From Verrucomicrobiota bacterium (GTDB lineage Bacteria; Verrucomicrobiota; Verrucomicrobiia; Opitutales; UBA953): a stretch of 34,163 nt of DNA. Below the pieces are notes generated by a model. That model ran no database searches, was not told where the DNA came from, and saw only the letters and a program-made list of their open reading frames with translations. The stretch covers positions 1 to 34,163 of the forward strand of contig JAPLTV010000022.1 in assembly GCA_026397955.1 (NCBI GenBank). The letters are read 5' to 3'. Made by a program: the position numbers and the translations under genes. Position 1 is the first letter of the stretch. Every line of letters begins with the position of its first letter. Shown piece by piece: positions 16,440 through 21,806 of the stretch.

Positions 16440-16489
16440 ATGTCGATTTAATCATCTTAAATCGACATATCGACTTTGACATGTCGATT
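16440..16489. promoter_or_regulatory. Repeated operator-like sites before the first fic gene
   Basis: ATGTCGATTTAA (16440-16451) and its exact complement TTAAATCGACAT (16457-16468) form a 12-bp palindrome with a 5-bp gap. A third half-site, ATGTCGATT, is at 16481-16489, overlapping a TTGACA at 16476. The cluster ends 20 bp before the start codon at 16510. The Fic protein's own C-terminal winged helix is a plausible ligand (autoregulation). Confidence 0.55.
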
Positions 16490-16509
16490 GGCAGTGGATT
16501 GCCTAAGTC

Positions 16510-17610
16510 ATGGCCAACAAGCCCGTGAAAGGATGGAAACCAGAGGCGCCCTATAACGAGCTCCCTGCCCTACCCCCGTTGACGCCGTTGCAGACCCCGG
16601 CCGTCCTCAAGGCGACGATCCGAGCTCGCGTGGCTTTAGCCGAGCTTGATCGCCTAGCCGGCAAGCTACCCAATCCGGGCATCCTCGTGCGGACCCTCCC
16701 TCTGATGGAGGCGCGTTGCTCCTCCGAGATCGAGAACATCGTGACGACGGACGACATGCTCTTCCAACGAGCCGACCTGCCAAGCGAGTCCACGCCACCC
16801 ATCGTGCGCGAGGCTAGCCGTCACGCCGAGGCATTGCTCGAAGCCTACCACGGGCTGAAGAAACTCCCGGTCTGCTCAAGGCTCGCGCAGCAGGTCTGCA
16901 CAAGGATCAAGGGACACCCCATGCCCATTCGCAAACTGCCCGGCACCGTCATCGCGAGCCGCAAGCAGGTCATGTACACTCCGCCGGTCGGCGAGTCCGT
17001 AATCCGCGGGCTCCTGGCCAATTGGGAGACCTACCTTCACTCCGACGACGACACGGATCCGCTCATCCGCATGGCTGTCGCGCATTATCAGTTCGAGGCC
17101 ATCCACCCGTTCACGGACGGCAACGGTCGCACCGGCCGCATCCTCAACAGCCTTTACCTCACGGAAGCAGGCCTCTTGGAGCAACCGATTCTCTACCTCA
17201 GCCGCTACATCCTCGCCCATCGATCAGATTATTACCGACTACTGAACGCCGTCACAAGCCACGAGGCCTGGGAAGAGTGGGTGCTCTATATCCTTAATGG
17301 TGTCGTCGAAGTCGCCACCTGGACCGCAGGCAAGGTGCGGGAAATCCACACCCTCTTGGAATCAACGCAGAAGCAAATCGTCAAGAAGTGCCCCGACCTA
17401 CCCTTGGACGAGATCATGCGGGCCATCTTCGAGCAGCCCTACTGCCGGATTCGCCACCTCGTGGACACCGGCATCGCGAAGCGTGAAACCGCGTCGCTCT
17501 ATCTCGTCCAGCTGACCAAGGCGGGCGTGCTCACCGAAATCAAGCAGGGGCGCGATAAACTCTTCCTTAATCACCGTCTCCTCCACCTACTGACCAACCC
17601 CGAAGGCTGA
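16510..17610 (+). CDS. Fic family protein, class II, with C-terminal winged helix
   Basis: A 366-residue Fic enzyme, a family that transfers AMP from ATP to protein hydroxyls. The catalytic motif HPFTDGNGRTGR is complete (199-210), with a leading YQFEAI. An N-terminal inhibitory motif of the (S/T)xxxE(G/N) type, SSEIEN (71-76), marks it as class II, so self-inhibited until Glu75 is displaced. The last ~80 residues (from ~290) look like a winged helix (FEQPYCRIRHLVDTGIAKRETASLYLVQLTKAGVL). Start ATG 16510 follows an operator-like repeat cluster. It is only moderately similar to the second Fic protein at 18049-19191, so they are not a recent duplication. Confidence 0.92.
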   Translation: MANKPVKGWKPEAPYNELPALPPLTPLQTPAVLKATIRARVALAELDRLAGKLPNPGILVRTLPLMEARCSSEIENIVTTDDMLFQRADLPSESTPPIVREASRHAEALLEAYHGLKKLPVCSRLAQQVCTRIKGHPMPIRKLPGTVIASRKQVMYTPPVGESVIRGLLANWETYLHSDDDTDPLIRMAVAHYQFEAIHPFTDGNGRTGRILNSLYLTEAGLLEQPILYLSRYILAHRSDYYRLLNAVTSHEAWEEWVLYILNGVVEVATWTAGKVREIHTLLESTQKQIVKKCPDLPLDEIMRAIFEQPYCRIRHLVDTGIAKRETASLYLVQLTKAGVLTEIKQGRDKLFLNHRLLHLLTNPEG

Positions 17611-17779
17611 CGATCGTAGACGTTTTGAAATGGTCATAGTTCTTGGTCATACCCGGACCGGCCCACTCGATCTTTGGTAGAGTTTTTGGTAACGTCGGGC
17701 CAATCAGACCCAGCCATTGACGGTAAAATGAACCAATTCAGCACATAAAACGCACGCAAAGTCCTTGATCGGACTGTAC
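17611..17779. other. Non-coding stretch after the first fic gene
   Basis: From the fic stop to the tRNA-Ser fragment. I see no gene, terminator or strong repeat; the base composition is lower in GC than the surrounding genes. Confidence 0.4.
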
Positions 17780-17807
17780 GCGTCAAAGTGGCGGACAGGA
17801 TGGGATT
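17780..17807. repeat. tRNA-Ser 3'-end fragment, copy 1 (attachment-site-like)
   Basis: A 28-bp block starting GCGTCAAAGTGGCGGA, identical except for one base to 20333-20360. Its minus strand ends in a TCCCATCCTgTCCGCCA string, which matches the 3' end (T-arm and acceptor, CCA) of a serine tRNA gene. No tRNA body adjoins it. Integrases of genomic islands use exactly such 3' ends, so this is a likely att remnant. Confidence 0.6.
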
Positions 17808-17895
17808 GGCTGCGCTACGCTCCGGACCTAACGGCCCAATGCCTAAGGCATTGCCTGTTCGCCTAGCGGCTCACCGAAGTCAGACTTTGCGTATT

Positions 17896-17996
17896 TATGT
17901 CGTCGACCTTCAACGACCGAGCTTTTTTGGGGACAAGTTGCGGACAAATTAACTGCCAACTCTGCTAAGTTACTGCCGAGGTTTTTGCGCGCAAGT
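17896..17996 (-). pseudogene. Relic of an integrase gene 3' end, copy 1
   Basis: A 101-bp block homologous to 20382-20482. On the minus strand it reads NLAELAVNLSATCPQKSSVV, inside a 60-codon open frame (17843-18025) that has no full-length gene upstream because the second fic gene stops 23 bp away at 18049. Its place next to a tRNA 3' fragment suggests the tail of a tyrosine integrase; no catalytic residues remain, so this identity is inferred. Between it and the tRNA piece is a palindrome-bearing insert (AATGCCTAAGGCATT at 17837-17851) absent from copy 2. Confidence 0.45.
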
Positions 17997-18048
17997 GATT
18001 TGACGGCACATGAAGAGCTGATCAACCCCTGCTCCCGCGCGGCCCGGA

Positions 18049-19191
18049 TCAGCCCTCGTTAAGGATTTCGATATAGCGTTGGTAGACGAAGACACGGTTA
18101 CGTGCCTTGCCGGTAGTTTCTCGCAGGATGCCGTTGTCGACGAGTGCCTGGACAGCTCGGGTCGCGGCCGGGAAGTTGGTATCTAAGGCAGCAGCTACGC
18201 CTTTGATGTCGAGGATGGGGCGCTTCCGGAAACAGCCTAGGGCGCCGGCCGCCTTGCCGCCGGATCGGCCAAGCTTCTGGACCTTGGCTAGGTCCTCTTG
18301 GTAGCAGTCAGCGAGCTTCCGAGCCGTCAGGGATGCGGAATGGGCCGTCTCGGCTACTCCCTTGAGGAAGAAGTCGACCCAGGCCTCCCAGTCCCCCTCG
18401 GCCCGCACCTTGTCGAGCAGGCGATAATACTCCGCCTTGTGGGCCTTAAGATAGAGGCTGAGGTAGAGCAGCGGACGTGAGAGCTTTCCGGACTGCTGGA
18501 GCAGCAGCGCGATGATTAGGCGACCGATTCGTCCGTTACCGTCGAGGAAGGGGTGGATGGACTCGAACTGCACATGGGCGAGCGCCGCGCGGACGAGCGT
18601 GGGCATGCCGTCCTCGGCGTTGATAAACTTATCTAGATCGCCCATGCATGGCAGCACCTCGTGCGGAGGCGGCGGGACGTAGTGCGCCTGGCTGGGCCGC
18701 TGGCCGCCAATCCAGTTCTGGGATCGACGGAACTCGCCGGGCTCCTTCTCGGACCCCCTGCCCTTCGCCATCAACTTCTCGTGCATCTCGCGGATGAGAC
18801 GGCCGCTGAGGGGAATATCCTTCAGGCGCGCCATCCCATACTCCATCGCGGCCACGTAGCTCGAGACCTCCTTTACATCATCGATCGGCACCTGCAGGTC
18901 ATCCAGCTCGAAGAGCATGAGGTCGGACAGAGTCGACTGGGTACCCTCGATCTGGGAGGAGAGCACCGCCTCCTTGCGCACATAGGCATACAGGAAGAGG
19001 TCCATCTCAGGGAGATGGAGCGCCGCCCCGTCCAGTTTGGCCAAGGCGGCCTCTGCCTGCTCCAGCAGACGCCGGCGAGCAGCCGTCATCTCGATGCCGG
19101 GGCTAGGTGGCAGCGGGGTGGGCACAAAAGCCCTAACCTGCTCCCCCTGGCAGGCAGTAACCTCGAATCGGCCGGTCGGACCTCGCTTCAT
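18049..19191 (-). CDS. Fic family protein, class II (second)
   Basis: A 380-residue Fic protein with Fic_N domain. Catalytic motif HPFLDGNGRIGR is at 213-224; the inhibitory helix is SSQIEGTQ (78-85), the standard class II form with its autoinhibitory Glu82. The flap region before the core includes RRSQNWIGGQRPSQAHYVPPPP (~155-176). The C-terminal ~85 residues resemble a winged helix (RKRPILDIKGVAAALDTNFPAATRAVQALVDNGILRETTGKARNRVFVYQ). It lies between two attachment-like repeats and has repeated GTTAAT-type sites upstream. Possible roles include modification of gyrase or other targets, or a toxin-like function; no antitoxin partner is needed because inhibition is built in. Confidence 0.92.
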   Translation of the reverse strand: MKRGPTGRFEVTACQGEQVRAFVPTPLPPSPGIEMTAARRRLLEQAEAALAKLDGAALHLPEMDLFLYAYVRKEAVLSSQIEGTQSTLSDLMLFELDDLQVPIDDVKEVSSYVAAMEYGMARLKDIPLSGRLIREMHEKLMAKGRGSEKEPGEFRRSQNWIGGQRPSQAHYVPPPPHEVLPCMGDLDKFINAEDGMPTLVRAALAHVQFESIHPFLDGNGRIGRLIIALLLQQSGKLSRPLLYLSLYLKAHKAEYYRLLDKVRAEGDWEAWVDFFLKGVAETAHSASLTARKLADCYQEDLAKVQKLGRSGGKAAGALGCFRKRPILDIKGVAAALDTNFPAATRAVQALVDNGILRETTGKARNRVFVYQRYIEILNEG

Positions 19192-19196
19192 GCCAT

Positions 19197-19263
19197 GTTA
19201 ATTAGCCAAATCTTTGTTAATGCCAAACTAATTCTGCGTTAATAATGAATGGCGTTATTAACG
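19197..19263. promoter_or_regulatory. Repeated GTTAAT-type sites before the second fic gene
   Basis: GTTAAT occurs at about 19197, 19216 and 19238; the last belongs to an inverted pair CGTTAATAA (19237-19245) and TTATTAACG (19255-19263) with a 9-bp gap. The cluster covers the promoter region of the minus-strand fic gene that starts at 19191. It parallels the ATGTCGATT cluster of the first fic gene but with a different motif. Confidence 0.45.
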
Positions 19264-19286
19264 TGGGTTCGAAGCCTAAAGATTCC

Positions 19287-19555
19287 TCAAAGGGTCAGCC
19301 GGGAGTAATCGGCAGGCGGGAGCATCACGACATGGGCGACAACCCTTCCCTGCCTGAGGAACCGGCAGACGATCTTGGCCTTAGATCGCACAGAGACCTG
19401 AGCTTGGTCCGCGCCGACGAACAAGGCTCGTTCGGATTTCTTCTTCAGGCGCTGGGCTAGCGAGCTACGGCAGAATCGCGGATCTCTAGGTCAGAAGTAT
19501 TAGCCAACTCATGGAATCTGACGGTCTGGATTTCGAACTCGGGGAACTTAGTCAT
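19287..19555 (-). pseudogene. Possible frameshifted small gene of unknown function
   Basis: On the minus strand an ATG at 19555 opens MTKFPEFEIQTVRFHEL...DSAVAR and stops near 19460. In the next frame it would continue directly as LAQRLKKKSERALFVGADQAQ... to a stop at 19287. Joined, it would be a ~89-residue protein. I do not recognise it; the RLKKKSERALFVGAD part is only vaguely like ExbD-type proteins. It may be a broken gene or chance reading. Confidence 0.2.
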
Positions 19556-19685
19556 AAAAACAGCATCTGGCGCCTGAATCAGAAGGCAAATGGCAACCGC
19601 GAAAAACATTCATTCAAGAAAATCAGGATAACAGATGTAGGCATCTGATGGTTGCACCTTAGAGTGTTCTCATTAGCCAAGTGAC

Positions 19686-19862
19686 ATGACTTCGAGGTCT
19701 CAGGCGTTTCTTGCCGCAGTAGGTGCTGCCAACAGCTGGGGAGAAATCCATGCCGCTTGGGCCTCCAAGACAGAAAAGGAAAAAGGGGATCGGTTTGAAG
19801 ACCTGATAAAAGCTTATCTCCAACTCGCCCCCGAATACCCTTCAATGCGACCGCAAACTGAT
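19686..19862 (+). pseudogene. N-terminal stub of a restriction-type helicase
   Basis: The first ~55 codons read NSWGEIHAAWASKTEKEKGDRFEDLIKAYLQLAPEY, which closely resembles the opening of large DEAD/DEAH helicase-nuclease proteins of the type ISP restriction or predicted-helicase group (pattern ...EKGxxFExLxKAYLxxxPxY). After PEY the homology stops abruptly and the frame runs into the lipoprotein gene. The remaining several kilobases of such a gene are absent, so this is a deletion relic. The whole open frame runs to 19952. Confidence 0.5.
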
Positions 19863-20229
19863 GCGCCCTCTTGTACTATTGCTTGCGATTGCTACGCTCA
19901 TGATGTGCGGCTGCAACTGGCAGGCCAATCAGAAGATCAAACTAGTATTTAAAAACATCCATGTAGGAGACACAGAGCAATCTGTCGTAAAGTTTTCCGA
20001 CTCCCAAGGGTGGTATCATGAAAAGCTCCCCAAAGCCAAAGAGTATGGATTATTCGCGACCCAAGATTACGCCTACACCTTGCGAATCTACGAAAAAAGC
20101 CGGCGCAAAGACTTTGAGACGCTCGTCGCATTCGATCCTGACGGAAAAGTCGTGAACGGAGGGATTACGATGTACTATCTGCCACTCATAGGCGAAAGAG
20201 TGACGGTCATGACGGGTCGACCTCGCTAA
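19861..20229 (+). CDS. Small putative lipoprotein
   Basis: A 122-residue protein with a signal peptide and lipobox-like LMMCGC (lipid Cys at 16 or 18). The mature part contains FKNIHVGDTEQSVVKF, a pattern seen in SmpA/OmlA-like or BamE-like small lipoproteins (xxIxxGxTxxxV), followed by YAYTLRIYEKSRRKDFETLVAFDPDGKV, also consistent with a two-strand/one-helix fold of that kind. The start ATG overlaps the broken helicase frame. GC content is lower than in the flanking genes. Function unknown. Confidence 0.55.
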   Translation: MRPLVLLLAIATLMMCGCNWQANQKIKLVFKNIHVGDTEQSVVKFSDSQGWYHEKLPKAKEYGLFATQDYAYTLRIYEKSRRKDFETLVAFDPDGKVVNGGITMYYLPLIGERVTVMTGRPR

Positions 20230-20332
20230 CTTAACGGCCTACACACAGACGACCGCGGACAGCGTTCGGACAAGGGATTGCCGGAGTCTCTTAACGGTTT
20301 AACCCTGTTCACCCGTTAGAAGGGGCAAATCG

Positions 20333-20360
20333 GCGTCAAAGTGGCGGAGAGGATGGGATT
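20333..20360. repeat. tRNA-Ser 3'-end fragment, copy 2 (attachment-site-like)
   Basis: Direct repeat of 17780-17807 with one base changed. On the minus strand it reads TCCCATCCTCTCCGCCA and is preceded by TTCGAA, so it keeps the T-loop sequence as well and is closer to a real serine tRNA 3' end than copy 1. The two copies are 2,553 bp apart, same orientation. Confidence 0.65.
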
Positions 20361-20381
20361 CGAAGGAAAATTCCTCGTGTG

Positions 20382-20482
20382 TATGTCGTTGAACTCCAAC
20401 GACCGAGGATTTTTGCGGACAGTTTGCGGACAAGTTAACTGCCAACTCTGCTAATTTACCCGAGTGATTTTAGCGCGCAAGT
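20382..20482 (-). pseudogene. Relic of an integrase gene 3' end, copy 2
   Basis: A 101-bp block homologous to 17896-17996; the minus strand reads KLAELAVNLSANCPQKSSVV, with a stop codon (TAA) seven codons upstream in the same frame, so it is decayed. It ends 34 bp before the stop of the sigma-factor gene. As with copy 1, the tail lies beside a tRNA-Ser 3' fragment, which fits a tyrosine integrase gene ending near its att site. Identity is inferred. Confidence 0.45.
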
Positions 20483-20516
20483 ATTATCCGCAAATCCGTT
20501 GCAGAAAATACTCAGA

Positions 20517-21023
20517 TCAAAGCGACAAGGTTTCACGCAATCGATCTCGCGCGGAAGCGACGCGATGTTCGACCGCCTTGGCAGTCAGCCCGAGGGCTTC
20601 CCCGGCCTCCTGATGCGACAGTCCTGAATAGGCGGTTAGGATCAATGGCTCGCGCAAACCTTCAGGCAGACGCTGGACTGCGGCACGCACCATGGCGGCG
20701 CGCTCATCGGCATCGGCGGTGTCCTCGACCGAACCCTCGGGAATCTCCGGAGTCAGGCCGGTAAACCTCGCCAGCCGTCGCAGCCAGCTGCGCCGCCGGT
20801 TCCTGGCCAGGTTGATCGCGATCCCGAAGACCCAGGTGGAAACGTTTCCACCGGTGAAACGCTCGGAGGTCCGCCATGCCGTCGCGAAGGCCTCGGCGGC
20901 GACCTCCTCCGCATCGGCCGCATCGGGAAGCAGGCGATGGAGGTAGCCGCGGATGCGCGGGTTCAGCTCATCGAAGAGCACCCGCCATCCAGCCTGGTCG
21001 TCCTTTGCAGGCAGGCCGTTCAT
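20517..21023 (-). CDS. ECF RNA polymerase sigma factor, CnrH-like
   Basis: A 168-residue ECF sigma-70 factor. Region 2 is at about 20-80 (RGYLHRLLPDAADAEEVAAEAFATAW, then STWVFGIAINLARNRRR) and region 4 at ~108-165 (RLPEGLREPLILTAYSGLSHQEAGEALGLTAKAVEHRVASARDRLRETL). It is the third gene of an overlapping minus-strand trio (start overlaps the upstream stop by 4 bp): a small membrane protein, a periplasmic sensor, then the sigma factor, the same order and sizes as cnrY-cnrX-cnrH of Cupriavidus. The likely regulon is the neighbouring metal genes (inference). Confidence 0.9.
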   Translation of the reverse strand: MNGLPAKDDQAGWRVLFDELNPRIRGYLHRLLPDAADAEEVAAEAFATAWRTSERFTGGNVSTWVFGIAINLARNRRRSWLRRLARFTGLTPEIPEGSVEDTADADERAAMVRAAVQRLPEGLREPLILTAYSGLSHQEAGEALGLTAKAVEHRVASARDRLRETLSL

Positions 21024-21469
21024 CGGGCCTTGTGGTGTCCGTCGACGCCGGGAGCGCCCTCATGGGAGAGGGCTTCGACCTGCGGCAGGATGAGCGCGAC
21101 GTAGGCTTTTCCCTTCTCGGGCGGCATGCAGCCGGCAATCGCGAGCACGTGCTCGCGACGGGAACGCTCGCAGCGTCCGAGAGCGGCCTCGAGGCCGGCC
21201 TTGGACTCGGGGCCGGGCTTCGCCTCCATGGCGAGCTTGGCCTGCCTCACCGCCTCGCAGTGAACCTCGCACTCCTTCTCGAACTCGCCCTGGAGCGCGG
21301 CGATCCGGCCGATGGCGGCGTCATCGAGCCCGAACTCGGCGCGCAGCCACGCGGCCTCCGAACGCTGCTCGCACGCCGCGGCCATCCTGAAGTCCCGAAT
21401 CGCCCACCAACCTGCGAACCCGGCCAGGAGCGAGAGGACCAACACGGTGATCAGGAGCCGCCCCCTCAT
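21020..21469 (-). CDS. Periplasmic heavy-metal sensor, CnrX-like, Cys-rich
   Basis: A 149-residue protein with an N-terminal membrane anchor (LLITVLVLSLLAGFAGWWAI) and a helical periplasmic domain, the same size and layout as CnrX (148 residues) and related to the ZraP/CpxP family. The potential metal ligands are mainly Cys: C33, C67, H70, C71, C100, H107, C114, plus a C-terminal DGHHKAR. In CnrX the site is His/Glu/Met, so a thiol-preferring metal is suggested. The ATG at 21469 overlaps the stop of the upstream gene; a longer frame to 21670 runs through that gene and is rejected. Confidence 0.72.
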   Translation of the reverse strand: MRGRLLITVLVLSLLAGFAGWWAIRDFRMAAACEQRSEAAWLRAEFGLDDAAIGRIAALQGEFEKECEVHCEAVRQAKLAMEAKPGPESKAGLEAALGRCERSRREHVLAIAGCMPPEKGKAYVALILPQVEALSHEGAPGVDGHHKAR

Positions 21470-21705
21470 CGGGCGGAAGCCTCCACGATTGAGCGCGCAT
21501 GAAGCTTGGCCATCTGCTGCGAGTCCTGGTTGTTCGAGCGCCAGCCAGCCAGTCCGCCGACCAAGAAGACCGCCATGGCGACGGCCGAGACGCGAAGCAC
21601 CGGACTGGGCCTGGGCCCCCTGAGGATGTCGCGGGAAAAGTCCTCGCAACGGCGGGGGGAGACCTGCCAAGCGGACATCAACTCGTCGATGGGTTTGTTG
21701 CTCAT
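21466..21705 (-). CDS. Small single-span membrane protein, CnrY-like anti-sigma candidate
   Basis: A 79-residue protein: N-terminal ~35 residues probably cytoplasmic (MSNKPIDELMSAWQVSPRRCEDFSRDIL), one transmembrane span (VLRVSAVAMAVFLVGGLAGW, ~36-55), and a short periplasmic tail. CnrY, the anti-sigma factor that holds CnrH at the membrane, has the same topology and similar size (95 residues) and is also the first gene. I assign it by topology and gene order rather than sequence identity. Overlaps the next gene by 4 bp. The start at 21705 is 101 bp from the divergent multicopper oxidase. Confidence 0.6.
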   Translation of the reverse strand: MSNKPIDELMSAWQVSPRRCEDFSRDILRGPRPSPVLRVSAVAMAVFLVGGLAGWRSNNQDSQQMAKLHARSIVEASAR

Positions 21706-21718
21706 ATTGACTGTTTAA

Positions 21719-21739
21719 TGTCCGGACACCCCGGTGTCC
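21719..21739. promoter_or_regulatory. Nested palindromes between the sigma operon and the copper oxidase gene
   Basis: TGTCCGGACA (21719-21728) is a perfect 10-bp palindrome, and it overlaps GGACACC-CC-GGTGTCC (21724-21739), a 7-bp inverted repeat with a 2-bp centre. Both lie just upstream of the start at 21705 in the divergent control region. It may be an operator or a leader hairpin. Further right, GGAACC at 21779-21784 matches a common ECF -35 element but I could not place a matching -10. Confidence 0.4.
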
Positions 21740-21806
21740 CCCCTAAAGCCATTCGGGTGACCATAAAACATTCCGGGGGGAACCGGGGATGCGCACATGA
21801 ATAGGT

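Noticed and set aside
17843-18025. 60-codon minus-strand frame as an independent gene
   Set aside because: Half of it is the 101-bp repeat interpreted as an integrase tail and it has no ribosome site; treated as a relic.
18661-19242. 193-codon plus-strand frame opposite the second fic gene
   Set aside because: Antisense to the Fic_N and core regions; no recognisable domain.
19245-19460. 71-codon plus-strand frame
   Set aside because: No motif and it starts inside the operator-like repeat of the second fic gene; the minus strand gives an equally weak but more protein-like reading.
20333-20360. A complete tRNA-Ser gene
   Set aside because: Only the 3' end is present; there is no anticodon arm or D-arm in the neighbouring bases.
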